A stretch of 64,000 bases of DNA from Chamaelirium japonicum (GCA_947650365.1 OX393552.1:16516775-16580774), one strand, 5' to 3'; positions 1 to 12,928 are shown, numbered from the stretch's first letter. Made by a program: numbers and translations. Notes: generated from the sequence alone by a model not told the origin.

Positions 1-465
1 GGATCACGTAATTGCATCACCATATATTGGTGTATCAAAGCACCACACAACTGGTTAACCCACCAAATATGGTTCCTCAGGGTTTAAAATCGTTTTCCCT
101 AAGTAAAAACATAGCTTAGTGCACCAATATATGCTCACTGATCTATGTACCTTGTTGGTTCTGTTTGGCCACAGACATTATGCCTGGTGATGACCATGGT
201 AAAGACTCCTCATGCACGATCATCCCCAATAGCTTATCATGATGAGGCAACCAACCTAATCATAGCTGCAAACTGATTTAGGCTACATAGGACCTATCCA
301 CTTAGTCTTCGACTCAGTGAATTACCATGTAGCCATGGCTCTCTATTTCTATAGGAATATGTAATTGTATTACGTACCAACATGCATCTCATAGAATAAC
401 ATTTATCCTTTATTATTATATCAAAACTTAAAGTTAGACAAACTTAGAACACACCAATTCCAACA
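1..465 (-). repeat. 3' LTR of the Copia element (part)
   Basis: Positions 1-465 match 7733-8196 along their whole length at roughly 85% identity by eye. The LTR edge is at 465, where the minus strand starts TGTTGGAATTGG just after a purine-rich tract (AGTGAGAGAT). About 1.6 kb of this LTR is outside the window. Confidence 0.92.
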
Positions 466-570
466 ATCTCTCACTTAATCTAGCTTAGCAAAACGGTTTT
501 CACTCCCATCGTGTCCACATGTCACTCGAATGTCTTAGTAGGTATCGCCTTTATGAAAGGATCAGCAACA

Positions 571-3500
571 TTATCTACAGATGCAATCTATATCACTGCT
601 ACTCGCCCCTTGCTTTTGAAACTGCCAAATCAAGTGAAATTTGCACTCGATATGCTTTCCCTTCTGGTGGTGCCTTGGCTCCTTGGCTTGTGCAACTGTT
701 CCACTATTATCGCAATAAAGCACAATATGTAACTGGACTTCTGGCACATATCCCAAGTCCATAAGGAATTTCTTGAGCCATACCGTCTCTTTGGTTGCCT
801 CACATGTTGCAACATATTTAACATCTGTGGTAGAGTTCGCGATACACTTTTGCTTCATACTCTGCCAACTAACTGTTACTCCTTCTAACATGAACACAAA
901 TTCTGATGTCGATTTTCTTGATTCCAAATTTGACATAAAGTCAGAATTTGTATATCCAATCAGCGACAGTTCCTGTGCAGTGTAAACCAACTCGTCGTCC
1001 GATGAAGATACTTAAGTATACACTTCACAGCTGTCTAGTGAGTTGGACCCGGATTCGACTGAAATTGACCCATTATGTCTACTACAAAATAGATATCTGG
1101 CCTTATACAATGCATAGCATATATTAGTCTACCTACAGTCGAAGCATAAGGTACCTTTTGTATGTTCACTCTCTTCTTAGGTGTCTTAGGACCTTGATCC
1201 TTAGACAGTTTCATGCTATATCTGAATGGCACAAAACCCTTCTTGGAGTTCTGCATATCCCATAACATTATCTATGTACGCAGCCTGTGACAGCGAGAAA
1301 ATCTTGTTCTGACGATCTTGTGTTACCATGATCCCTAATACATAACTCGCTTCACCTAGGTCTTTCATATCGAACTGTGTTGACAACCAGACATTTATCA
1401 TTGATAATGTTCCCATATCATTTCTAATGAGTAGAATATCGTCCATGTAAAGTATCAAATAGACCATTGTAGTTTTGTCACTCCTCTTGTACACCCAAGG
1501 TTTATCTTCGTTTTGAGTAAATCTTTATAACTAAACCGCCTGATCAAAATGGATGTTCCAACTTCTAGATGCTTGCTTTAGTCCATAAATGGACTTCTGT
1601 AACTTACAAACTAGATGTTCCTGACCCTCTGACTCAAAATCGAGTGGCTGCATCATATATATGTCTTCTTCCAAATCTCTGTTGAGGAATATTGTCTTGA
1701 CATCCATTTGTCAGTTCTTCCAGTTGTAATGGACTACAATGGATAGAAGGATTCGAATAGACTTAATCATATCTACCAGCGAGAAGGTTTCATCAAAGTT
1801 GATCCCTTCTCTCTGGTTATAACCCTTGGCAACTAATCCAGTTTTATAAGTCTCAACGGAACCATCAGAACCTCTCTTCTTTTTATAAACCCAATAGGTT
1901 TAATATTGGATGATGGTATAATAAGAATCCAGATAGCGCTGTGGAACATTGATGTGATTTCTGTCTCTATGGCCTTTTACCAGTCAAAACTGTCAGAAGC
2001 TTCTACTGCCTCTTCATAGCCTAGTGGATCATCCTCCTGACCCTCTGGATCAACCAACAAGGTTTCTCTATAGTATCTATCAGGATCTTTGATGTTTCTC
2101 CTACTACGACGATGTGGTGGTGGTGGTACAGAATGACTAGGTACTACAGTGTCTGATGCATTTGTGTCTGAAGTGTCAGCACCCACTATACTTTTAGATA
2201 TGTGCTCTCTACTAGTACCCAATAGTTCATCCAGTACTGTCTTACTAGTAGGCTTGTGGTTCATAATATAATCTTTCTCTACGAATATGACATTTGTGAA
2301 AATGATTACCTTCTTAGTCTCAGGATCATAAAACAGTCCACCTTTGGTTTTCTTGGGATACCCTACAAATAGACATACTTTGGACTTTGGCTCTATCTTA
2401 TCCCTCTTGTCCTTCCGCATATGTGTAGAACATCCCTATATTCTAAAATATTATAGTATTGGCCTTCACCTCGACCACAGTTCTCTAGGGGTATAAGGCA
2501 CTAATTTAGATGGAACGTGGTTCAAAACATATGCTGCTGTCTGTAAGACGTAACCCTAAAAAGTGGTTGGTAAACTGGTGTAACTCATCATGCTACGAAC
2601 CATGTCTAACAGGGTTTGATTCCTTTCTCAAAAACTTTATTCTGTTATGGGATCTCTGGAGCAGTTAACTGGGATATGATCCTATGCTCTACCAAATACC
2701 CAAGGAACTCGTCAGATAGGTACTCACCACCTCGATCAGATCAAAGGGTTTTTATATATTTCCACTTCAGCCTTGAATTCGTTGAACATGTCAAAGGATT
2801 CTAACTTCCGATGCATCAGGTAAATATAACCATATTTTGAGTAATCATCAGTGAAAGTGAAGTACTCATAGCCTCCTATCGTCTTGATGCTCATGGGTCC
2901 ACATATATCTGTATGGATTAATTCCAATATCTCAGTGGCTCTTATTCCTTTGCCCTTAAATGACCTCTTGGTTATTTTTTCTTCCAGGCAGGATTCACAG
3001 GTGGGAAGGGTCTCCGAGGGATCTATTTCCAAAAGCCCGGCCTTCTTCATTATATAGATTCTGTCTAAGGCAATATGTCCAAGATGTAAGTGTCATAATT
3101 GGGTTAAATTTTCCGAAGGGTTCTTACGCTTAGATGAATTAACATGAAATACTGAAGTCATATTATTTTCTTTTTCAAAAATATGATTGACAATATAGAG
3201 ATTATTCTGAATCATTCCTCTTAATATAAAAGTTCTATTCAGCTTAAACGATACACCAGAAGCATCAAAATAAACTGAATAACCTTCATTAATCAAAGAG
3301 GAAACAGAAATCAAGTTTTGTCTCAAAGATGGCATATCAAAAACATCTCTAAGTGCATAGTCTTATTATTTAAAAAACTAATAATATCTCCAATGGCTTC
3401 AGCAATTGCCACAGCTTCATTTCCTATACTCAAGGCCACCTCTCTATCAAGCAACCTTCTGCTTGTCCGAAATCTCTGAAGAGAGTTACAAGCATGGTTA

Positions 3501-4140
3501 GTGGATCCAGAATCCACAATCCAACGAGCAAAAAATTATTACCTGAAAGAAATAATACAACAATGAAAAGTTATGATTTACCTTCTTCAGTATTCTAAGG
3601 CTTCTTGCAGTTCTTCTTTCAATGGCTCTTCTCGCAACACCGAAAACACTTGGTGCCTGGCTTCTTTGAATCACCAAATTCAGAGGTCCCTATAAAGTTC
3701 TACACAGGTGCTGACTTAGGTTTCTTCTTGTATTTCTTGCTCTGATGCTTCTTACTTGACTTTTTGAAGGATCTGCATTGCATGTGAAGTGCTTCACCCT
3801 TCTGCTTGAATTCATCCTCAGCTGCCTGGAGAGCTCCCAAAAGCTCCATATTTGTCATCGTCAACTTCTTTAGATTAAAGTTGGTGACAAAGCCTTCAAA
3901 GGCTCCAGACAGAGATGAGAGGTAGATATCCGTCATCACCTCGCCCTCTAGTACAATGTCCATGAATGCTAGTTTGTTTTGGAACCCAAATATTTTCAGT
4001 ATGTGTTCCTGAACCAGCATCCCCTCGGATAGCTTAGTGCTGACAAGTTTCTTAATAGTGAGGTATCGCGTCACTTGAGTATGCCTCTCAAACATGTCCT
4101 TCAGGTATAATATCATATCAGAAGTGTCAGGTATATCCAC
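571..4140 (-). pseudogene. Decayed gag-pol of the Copia element
   Basis: Recognisable pieces on the minus strand, from the 5' end: gag (3700-4140), an aspartic-protease/GAG-pre-integrase region with a DSGSTNH motif (about 3093-3517), integrase core (2736-3050, with ICGPM and TDDYSKYGYIY), integrase C-terminal region (1977-2420, CLFVGYP), reverse transcriptase with the YMDDIL catalytic box (1216-1494), and RNase H with the copia-type RKSTS motif (571-990). The order PR-INT-RT-RH is diagnostic of Ty1/Copia. It is a fossil with many breaks and is not expected to make protein. Confidence 0.9.
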
Positions 4141-4149
4141 GACTTACTT

Positions 4150-6078
4150 CTGCAGAGTTGTCTGCAAGGATTCTATTATATAGCACTTATATATTTTATT
4201 AGATTCCTTCTAGTCAGTGAATACCTTTAATTGTGCCTCCGTAGCATTGGGTCTTAGTAAGTCTGGCTCAGGATCATTAAGGGTTGTCATGTGTTTACCA
4301 ATCCTTAAGACCATGTAAAGATTGCGCTTCCAATCCTCATAGTTGGGACGGTAAGTTTGTGATCAGTTAGGATAGCGGACAGGGGGTCTAACTTGGTCAT
4401 TTGAAAAGAAAGAATTAAATGATGAGAATGTATGAAAATTCATTTTATGGATTTTTAAAATAAGCTAATTATATCCAAACATTAGTGCTACTCTCAAACG
4501 AAGACATCTATGGATTAATTAACTATGTATGCAAGATCTTAGAATCGGCTACATCCACCCGAGGGGGCAGTACGCAGTGTCATCCATTTGCACATGTCTT
4601 TCCTTGACCTAATCCAAATCTGTCAACTAAGGACTTTGATGGACCATGGTTGTCTTTTGACCAATGCCACATCATCCCCATGCGAAGCAATAAAAGCCTC
4701 ACATGCACTTTGGATGCTTACCCACAAGCCTAAGCAATTACAACACAGGAGTTCATACGGCCCCCACGAGGGTGAGAAAAGCCCTTCTCTCCTGCACCAT
4801 AATCGCCATATCCCAAGGAAGACCACTATGTCATCCGGCATAGAATGACACAACTCTCACCCAAGGGGGATATTGAGTTATATCTTCCTACCTGAACACG
4901 AAGCAGTTGGCTATGGAGGCCAGAGGATCTCTAAGAGTCCATTCTTACATCCCTTATTGAAATTGAGGGTTATTTTGCGAGTATATACTAATGCAAAGGT
5001 AGCGACCTTCTATGTACTAGACTCTAGTCACACCATGCTCCCATTAGCGCTTCAAGCCTTTCGCCTAGCATTAATTGATCTCGGAATATTATAGTCCATG
5101 CCTCAAGTGGATTTCTCCACTCAAGGGTTACATTATATATCCTGAGATAATTAATGCTCTAAAAACTTGGCTATCACACTAATGTCCTAGAGCCTAGCCT
5201 AAGGTCAGACACACAAGAAGGGACTCCCACTAATCATAGTGCCTAGCTTATAAATTTGACAATTGATGTCTCGTGGATCTTCATCTCATCTTATGTTTCG
5301 ATGCTGGTCAAATAGGCACACCTGACTAATCAAGTGTTGACCTAATGGTGGCATAACCATATATGATGGGATACCACTATCATAAAAAGTCAATTAAATA
5401 ATAGGCATAATATAGTGGGATCCTATCCTAATACGATCGCTCAGACCGAAGGGGAAAGACCTCCCTCTAAAGACAGATAATAAGATTATCTCATTGGGGT
5501 TCGATATGAAACATAAAGAACAAAAAAAAAAACCAAACAACTGAATAGAGTTCAGGGTCCGACCCCTGAACCTGACTAGCACAGCGCTCTCTCTTCAACT
5601 TCCTTTTCGCAAGGTTCCTCGGTTCAACTCCTTCGTCACACTCGCGAGCACTTCGCCGGATCGTCTTCGTCCTCCAAAGTTCTACTTACGTTCCCGATAG
5701 TGGATCTTCATGGCATGTCTTCCTTCTCGATCTTTAACCGAAAAATTTCTAGTACGCTATAAGCAAGTGCTCGGTCGTATATAATTTCCTAGAAAGAAAG
5801 AAAAACAAACCTAGCAATAATATTGGAAACCGAGGATGGTCAACCCCCATCACTCGCCAATCTATGGCTCTAAAAATACATCCACACAACAAAGAGAGCA
5901 TATCCAGATAAAGGCTAGCTTGGGGTCCGACCCCCGGTAGCACACAATCACAATCCATAGAACAAGCACTATACATATATGTATGATTTAAGCGTAGGAA
6001 CTCTGATGAAATCTCGCGCTCATCATGCGTGCACATAATAGTCTCATAAAACGTCATAAAACATGCATCACTAGCATG
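4150..6078 (-). other. Untranslated leader of the Copia element
   Basis: About 1.9 kb between the gag remnant and the primer-binding site. I see no convincing gene; the short open frames here have no recognisable domains. It is most simply the decayed leader of the element. Confidence 0.55.
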
Positions 6079-6090
6079 GCTCTGATACCA
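6079..6090 (-). other. Primer-binding site of the Copia element
   Basis: On the minus strand TGGTATCAGAGC, the complement of the 3' end of plant initiator methionine tRNA, begins 2 bp after the end of the 5' LTR at 6093. This fixes the element's orientation and the LTR boundary. Confidence 0.9.
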
Positions 6091-6092
6091 AT

Positions 6093-8196
6093 TGTTAAAA
6101 AATTCCTATGATAGAGGCCCGCAACGGAAGCGATTTGCCGATTGAAAGACCGTGTGTGGTGCACATTACACAATAAAACTTTCACGAAACTAATATGCAT
6201 GCATGTATGTGCACGTGAGACGAATGCCCTAAGGTCAATCTAGTGAATCGAATATCTAGCATGCATGCAATTCGAGACTATGCTAGATTATGAGTTAGAA
6301 CGAAGCATACCTTTGTGCGGATCTTTTAACCGCGGAGGATTATCTTTTTTATCGATGGAGACGGAAGAATTCCCATGAAAAAGAATGAGGATATGCGAGA
6401 GGATAAAGCCTTTGATGTTCACCCAATCTCACCCATTGCACGGAACGTTACTCACATATCTCTGAGTGCCTCCGATGAACGACTCTTCTTCATCTTCGAT
6501 TCAATACACGAGAATGAAGTCCAGCGTCACGCACATAGAGGAGGAGACGAGAGATGAGGGAGAGCTAAAGGGGGGTGTTCGTCCAAGGGTCTTATCAAGA
6601 ATGGTCGGCCCCCTCTCTCCTTGTTCACATAGGGACCGGCCCTTATCAAGCCCTAGAAGCTAGGGCCGGCCACCTATCTTCTCTCTCTCTCTCCTTTCCA
6701 TGTGAAGCCCGACCCTTTAAGACCCATCATAGCTAGCCCCCTTTGGTCAAAAACTCCCATACCCGGTCCCCCTTCTTCTCCTTCAGGTTTGCAAGTACAA
6801 ACCCTTGAAACTAGGGGGGCCGGTCATGCCTTGTGTCCTCATGTGGGGGGCGGCCAGTGGTGGTGCCCTTGGTTTCCCAAGGCACCCCTACACCTCTAGT
6901 TGGTTGCCCCTCGCATCGGAAACTTGCATGACACGCCCGAGTGACTTATGACTAGTGTTTTCACTATCACTGGGGTACCCTCGGTGAAAACCTAGGGTTC
7001 CCCTAGAAAAGTTAACTAGTCAATTCGTAACACGCACCGGTGTATCACACCTATATAGCGAACTTCACTAAGGTTGGGATTGACCACGTGTGTCTCCGTA
7101 CACTCCAGATCTATATCCTAGTGCCCACACGTGTATACGCATCTACCGTACACTAGTGCAAAGCACACACGAAGCGTATTAGACTTGGATTGTTTACTTC
7201 CTCTTATTGCGACTCGTGAATCGAGAAGATGATTCCAGAACCGTACAAGGTGTGTATCAGGGAACAGGGTTCATAGATTCTAACTTGAACTCAGTCGACA
7301 CACTATCCGAGTGTACCATCAACCCTCTGAGTTCAAGTTAACCTGCGTAGCCACCCAGAGTATAACACAGGCTGTACTCTATTTCCCCTAGACTAACTAT
7401 GTTCTCTCGTATACCCCTGCTCTCCGCTTAGTAGTGGTAAAATCGTTGTCCCTCCACTTAGTGCCATGAGTCAACTCGAGCGGTGGAGAACACCGTCAGA
7501 CTCGAGTGCTCATATGACTTGGTTTCTTCCAGGTTGCACAAACGTCGTACACATTGATTACCCTATCGAGTAATCAAACCCGATCAATAGTCTAACTAAT
7601 AAACACCAGGCCCGGATTTGGTACGACTTAAGTCACACCAAGGAACGCACCTCCCATTAGGGGTGTGGATAGCCTGCAGGAGTGGCATACTGATGCAACG
7701 CCAGCCGGGTAACCCAGTACATTGTGGTTTTGGATCACGTAACTGGATCCTCACACATTGGTGCGCCAAAGTATCACACAACTAGTTAGCCCACCAGATA
7801 TGGTTCCTCAAGGTATAGAATCAGTTTACCCTAAGCAAAAATACGGCTTAGTGCACCAGTGTCTGTTCACTGATTTGTGCACCGTGTTGGTTCTATTCGG
7901 CCCCAGACACTGTGCCTGGTGATGACCATGGTGAAGACTCCCCATGCATTGTCATCCTCAATAGCTTATCATGATGATGCGACCAACCTAATTATGACTG
8001 CGAACTGATTTAGGTTATATAGGACATATCAACTTAGTCTTTGACTCAGTAAATTACCATATAGCCATGGGTCTCTATTCCTATAGGAACACGTAATTGT
8101 ATTACGTACAAACGTGCATCTCATCGAATAACATTTATCCTTTATTATTAGATCAAAACTCAAGGTTTACAAGCTTAGAACACACCAATTCCAACA
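6093..8196 (-). repeat. 5' LTR of the Copia element
   Basis: About 2,104 bp, starting TGTTGGAATTGG at 8196 and ending TTTTAACA at 6093 on the minus strand, next to the primer-binding site. It is long for a Copia LTR. Its first 464 bp pair with the 3' LTR at 1-465. Segments of it are also recognisable in the plus-strand LTR at 53232-54709. Confidence 0.9.
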
Positions 8197-10900
8197 ATAG
8201 ATCTACCACAAACTCTTGTCCATAAGACAAGAGGGAGAAGCAAGAGTCAAAAGCCTCAGGAGCGAGGAAAACATCAAGCAAGGTCCAGGCCTAGAGGGAA
8301 TCTCACATGTTACTATTGTGGCATTTAGGAACACATGCAAAGGTACTATTGAAAATTCAAGCAGGATCGGAAGGATGGGAACACCAAGGCTGTGAAGAAG
8401 GAAGGGCCTACCCCCACCGCCATAAGCGATAATAGGGTAGTGATCCTATGTGATGGGAAGGAGTATTTGCATATGGCTGACCACGAGATCGAATGGGTGG
8501 TGTACACGGGCGGCGCCTTCTATCACGCAAGACCGTGGAGGGATCTCTTCGCAACGTACAAAACTGGATATTTCAGCAACGTGAAAATGGGAAATAGTTG
8601 ATATTCCAGGATCCAAAATATTGATGAAGTTTGTATCAGAACCAATATGGGATGCAAGTTGGTGTTGAAAGATATCATACATGTTCCAGATCTTCGACTG
8701 AACCAGACGTCTAGGCTTGCATTAGATCGGTAGGGCTACATGAGCTATTTTGGTGATGAAGCCTGGAAGATCACAAAGGGCTCGTTGGTAGGGCCAAATG
8801 CAGGATCTAATGCACTATGTACAAGACAGCGAGCCGATTGTGCAAGGATAGACTACATGTATCTGACTATCTAAGCATGGATCCACTCCGGACCTATGGC
8901 ATCGACATCTTGCGCACATGAGCAAGAAAGGTTTGGAGATTCTCGCAAAGAAGAAGAAGGTGGTGTTTTCAGACATCGACTCTGCGTCCCTCAGCTCATA
9001 TGAAAATCACTTAATTGGGAAGCATCACTAAGCGGTGATCCAGAATAGGATGGAGAGGAAAATAGAGCTTCTTGATCTAGCGCACACCAACGTGTGCGAT
9101 TCTCTCTATGTGGAGATGCATGGTGGGAACCGATACTTTCCCATGTTCATTGACAATGCCTCCAGTAAGGTATGGATCTCTTTTCTGAGATCCAAAGATA
9201 AAGTCTTTGAACAATTTAAAAATTTTCCTGTAAGGGTAGAAAAAGAAACATAAAAGTTTTTGAAGTGCCTCGATCCGTGTTGGTAGCTAGTCCCAATACA
9301 ACCCTGATAAAAGTCACTTCACCACATAGGAGAAGATCTCTGTCTCGAACCCTTTCGCAATGTATCTGGCCTTGTACTTCATATTCTTTCCGGTGTTGTC
9401 CTGCTTAAGCTTGTAGACCCACTTCTTTTTCAATGCTTTTCCTCCCCTTGGCATCTCCACCAGCCCATTAGTATTGTTACTCTGCAAAGAAGCCATCTCT
9501 TCTTGCAAATCCCTCATCTAGTGATCTTTATCCTCATAAGTGAATGCCTCCGGTATGCCTTTTAGCTCCCCCTCATTAGCGAGCAGGACATACTCATCAC
9601 CGGGGTACCTTGTAGATGATCGATGCTCCCTTATAGAGCCTAATCAGGGACTTCTTGAAGTCCTTTGATATAAAAGATTTGGGTCGGCACAGCAGTTGCT
9701 TGGGATAAAGATCAAGCATGATAGGAAGGCGAGGAAGATTTGGTTGTCACATGAAGCATATAACGATAATATGGTGGATCGTTTCAGTATGAAAGAAGCA
9801 AGCCGGTTAGCACTCCTCTTGCTTGCCATTTCAAGCTGAGCAAGAGGATGTCGCCAATTACAACCAATGAAAAATGAAAGAGGAAAATGTCCGCAATTCC
9901 CTACTCATCGGCTAAGGGGAGCTTGATGTATGCGATGGTCTGTAATAGACCATACATCGCTCATGCAGTTGGTGTGGTGATCGAGCAAGTTCCTAACAAA
10001 TCCAAGATATAAACCATGGGTGGCCATCAAGTGGATACAGGGGTACCTGAAGGGAACCTCAAAGGTGTGCTTGTGCTTCGACGGAGGAGAGTCGGTTCTA
10101 GATGGTTTTCACTGATTCTGACATGGCAGGGGATCATGATAACAAGAGATTGACATCGGGGTACAACTTCACATTTGCAGGGGGATCAGTGTCTTGGAAG
10201 TCACAGCTTCATAAATGAGAAGCTCTGTCGCCAACTGAAGCCGAGTACAATGCCTATCAGAAGTAAGGAAGCAGCTCATGTGGTCCAAGCACTTTTTTCA
10301 GGGTTTGGGCTTGAAGTAGGAGTAGTTTCTGTTATTTTGCGATAGTCAAAGTGTCATTGAGTTGAGTAAGAACTCATTGCACCATGGGTGGACCAAACAC
10401 ATCAATGTGTGATACTGTTAGATATAGGAGGAAAACTATTGTGGGGATCTGGAAGTCGTGAAGATTCACACAAGCTATAATTCGTTAGATTTTGCTGATG
10501 AAGACAATCACGAAGGAGGAGCACCACCTCTGTCGAGAGCTCGTCGGCATGGCATGAAAAGTGTGCCTTCTCTCCATGGGTCTAGAGGGGGGATACTGTT
10601 GAGTTTGTCCATCCCCATGTAGAAGAAAGACTCAAAAAATTAGGAAGTCGTGCCCATGAAGTGGACATCGTGTGCATGACCCTAGGAGCAAGGGACTAGC
10701 AGGCAGACGCGGATTAAACTTGGACCATACAGGTCATTGTGTGCACGACCTGGAGACTATTGGTAGTCGTGCGTACGACATTGTTGGCCACAACAGCATC
10801 GGTGAGCGGCGGCGGCGACAACATCGGGGACGGCGAGCAGCATCAGGTGATGACAGCAGCGACGGCGGCAAGCAGCAGAGAGAGGCGACGACAACGAGTT
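8197..10900 (+). mobile_element. Decayed Ty1/Copia element (Tnt1/Tork-like)
   Basis: Fossil Copia sequence on the plus strand, abutting the LTR that ends at 8196. Visible parts are a gag zinc-knuckle remnant (about 8310-8350), a protease-like region around 8490-8710, integrase-like sequence (8880-9270), and RT/RNase H remnants to about 10400. A purine-rich tract (GAGGGGGGATAC) precedes a probable 3' LTR start, TGTTGAGTTTGTCC, at 10597. One RT segment lies in the opposite orientation, so the copy is rearranged as well as heavily mutated (more than ten breaks). No 5' LTR was found; the right boundary is uncertain. Confidence 0.75.
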
Positions 10901-10914
10901 GGTTCAGCCTGGTT

Positions 10915-11070
10915 CGTATTAGGTTTAACATTAGATCTAGGGCTCTAGGGTTTATCATATGGCCTGTAGATCTTAGGTTTTAGAATTGGATTAGGTTTTA
11001 GGATTAGGTTTAGGATTCACCCCATGGCCAGTAGATCTTAGGTTTTGGATTAGGTTTAGGGTTTAGAGGT
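10915..11070 (+). repeat. Degenerate TTTAGGG-like tract
   Basis: Repeated variants of TTAGGTTTTAGGATTAGG and TTTAGGGTTTAG, with a doubled segment around GTAGATCTTAGGTTTT (near 10966 and 11031). They resemble degenerate plant telomere repeats or teloboxes. This could be old interstitial telomeric sequence or simple repeat drift inside the neighbouring LTR. Confidence 0.4.
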
Positions 11071-11325
11071 GAGTGGCATTCAAATAAAATTTTGAAGTAT
11101 ATCGAAGGGCATTTTTGTCCTCTGTCATTAGGCTTAAATGAAACTTGTTTTAGTATGTTCACTAAGTCCCCTGTAAAAGTATGGTCAAACCGGATATACT
11201 ATTCTCCTCAAAATTGCATGTCCTAGCGAACTTGTCCTCTTTTGGCCCAAAATTGTCTCATCAGACCTCTATAGCCCCTCATATACTTTTCTCCTCAAGA
11301 TGAATAGCCCAAAGGGTGGGGCTAT

Positions 11326-11902
11326 ATACAACCCACAAAATAGCTAAGGCAGCCCTAACTTAATTTTAAAAAATTATCGGATGTATACCAATTTTATTCC
11401 TGGTCTTTAGCTGAAGGCAACCCACACCTTACGTCCCATCACCGGCCATGTACAGGCCGCCGCATCCTCCTCCTCCCTCCTCCCCTTTTTCTTCTTCCTC
11501 CTCTTCTCCCTCCACCTCCTCCTCCATCTTTCCTTCTCCCTCCTCCATCAACCTCCTCCTTTTTTTCCCCTTCTTCTAGCTCCTCCTTTGGCCGAATGCA
11601 CTTTCTATGGATTCTATTGGGGTGGCCGAATGCACAAATTTTAGAGAGGAGGGGGGAGGAGGAGGAGGAAGAAGAAGGGGAAGAAAAAGGAGGAGGTTGA
11701 TAGAGGAGGGAAGAGGAGACGGCGACGAAGAGTTGGATGGACAATGGCGGGCGAGGCTGGGCGGAAGGCGGCAAATCATGGTGGGTGGCATAGGCACAGC
11801 GGAGGAAAAAAAAAGGGGTGGCATATAGATTGGACTGCCTATGGAAAAAAAAAGTTGTATTACCTTTAGACAGTGATGTCTTAGGTATTTCGTGGGTTGT
11901 AT
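11326..11902. mobile_element. Foldback DNA transposon with long inverted arms
   Basis: The ends are inverted repeats: ATACAACCCAC at 11326 matches the complement of the sequence ending at 11902, with 20 of 22 bases agreeing (11326-11347 against 11881-11902). Further in, a pyrimidine-rich arm (about 11450-11585) is the inverted counterpart of a purine-rich arm (about 11640-11720), with a loop that holds GGCCGAATGCAC twice. The whole can fold into one large hairpin. It carries no transposase. Open frames on both strands here are low-complexity shadows of the arms. The superfamily could not be assigned because no clear target duplication was found. Confidence 0.65.
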
Positions 11903-12001
11903 CTTGCTCCACTCAGACCAAATCAACAAAACTACATCGAACCCAGTCAACTACAGGCTTCTTACTTCTCATATACCCAATGTACTCGGCTCGACTGTCA
12001 C

Positions 12002-12429
12002 TAGGGGTGGCAATGGGTCAGGTAGGGTTGAAACATAGGTACAAGGCCAAAACACTCAACTCGAAGACGACCCGTATATTTAATAAATTGGTCAAAACAT
12101 TAAATCCAAGCCCAAACCGTCTAATAAATAGGTTGACCCGACCCGAACAGTTTTAACCCGTTTAATAAATAGGTCGGGTCGGATCGAGTCGGGTTGTGTT
12201 TGGTTGGCTCAGGTTGGGTCAACATAATCCATATAAACCGGTCGGGTTGGGTCGGGTTTGATCAAGTCGGGTTGACACGACCAATTTAGTAAACGGGTCA
12301 ATCGGGTTATAAGAACAAACCTAAACCCGACCCATTAAATAAACAGGTCAGTCGGGTCAATCCGTTTGACCCGAACCCGTTTAGATCAAATCCACTAACT
12401 TCGGGTCGGGTCAAGGATTGCCACCCCTA
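12002..12429. mobile_element. hAT-type MITE
   Basis: A 428-bp element with 13-bp perfect terminal inverted repeats TAGGGGTGGCAAT / ATTGCCACCCCTA. It is flanked by an 8-bp target duplication with one mismatch (ACTGTCAC at 11994-12001, GCTGTCAC at 12430-12437). The 8-bp duplication and the TAGGGGTGGCAA end fit hAT transposons. The inside is a degenerate array of GGGTCGGGTC and its complement, so it is non-coding. It lies about 0.5 kb upstream of the glycine-rich protein start codon and may supply or disturb promoter sequence. Confidence 0.85.
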
Positions 12430-12840
12430 GCTGTCACCGCACAGACAGCACTGTGTTCCTGCAGCCTAGCTCTTGATACGCACTCAATACAGCTGGGTCC
12501 CACTTTCACTGGTCCTCCTCTGGAGTGCCAGCTACAGTCCAGATCCGGACCCAAATCCCAACGCAATTTCGATCCAACGGCCCACATTCCATCGCAAGAA
12601 ACGTCTACAGACTTCAAAGTCTCAAAGAGACTCTCAAATGAGACCCAATAAAGAACCACCCCACTGTGCCGCTTCCCCCTCATTTGCGGAGCCACCACCT
12701 TGACGACGTGGGTCTCTTTCGATTGTGTGTACTTTGTGGGTCTCAAAATCTGCTTCCAACCAAGGGCCCCATCGTCAAGTGTTATGAAGTCCTCATTAAC
12801 TCCTTTGAACTGTCCCCGTCCCCCCCCCTCTCCCCTCTCC

Positions 12841-12846
12841 TATAAG
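12841..12846 (+). promoter_or_regulatory. Probable TATA box of the glycine-rich protein gene
   Basis: TATAAG, in a pyrimidine-rich context (CTCTCCTATAAG), lies 83 bp upstream of the ATG at 12924. That spacing leaves room for a transcription start near 12870 and a short leader containing the GA repeat. No better TATA is seen between the MITE and the start codon. Confidence 0.5.
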
Positions 12847-12890
12847 AATGGCGCCAAAGCCTTATCTCTTCAAACTTCTGTGTGTTAGAG

Positions 12891-12891
<1 letters not shown>

Positions 12892-12923
<32 letters not shown>
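12892..12923 (+). repeat. (GA)n tract in the 5' leader
   Basis: An almost pure GA dinucleotide run ends directly at the ATG at 12924. GA tracts in plant leaders can bind BBR/BPC-type GAGA factors. The frame is open upstream through the run, but the upstream Met would put a charged Arg-Glu repeat before the signal peptide, so 12924 is the better start. Confidence 0.8.

Positions 12924-12928
<5 letters not shown>

Larger units (their letters stand above)
1..8196 (-). mobile_element. Old Ty1/Copia LTR retrotransposon, runs off the left edge
   Basis: Fossil Copia element read on the minus strand. The 5' LTR is 6093-8196 (about 2.1 kb) and the part of the 3' LTR inside the window is 1-465; the rest lies left of the window. 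Both LTRs begin TGTTGGAATTGG on the minus strand. A primer-binding site complementary to initiator-Met tRNA (TGGTATCAGAGC) follows the 5' LTR. Domain order is Copia type: gag, protease, integrase, reverse transcriptase, RNase H. The two LTRs differ at roughly one base in seven over the 464 bp that can be compared, so the insertion is old. The coding part is broken in many places, a dozen or more. Lineage within Copia was not settled. Confidence 0.93.

Noticed and set aside
11439-11912. Pro/Ser- and Arg/Gly-rich frames
   Set aside because: Low-complexity readings of the foldback arms on both strands, with no recognisable domain.
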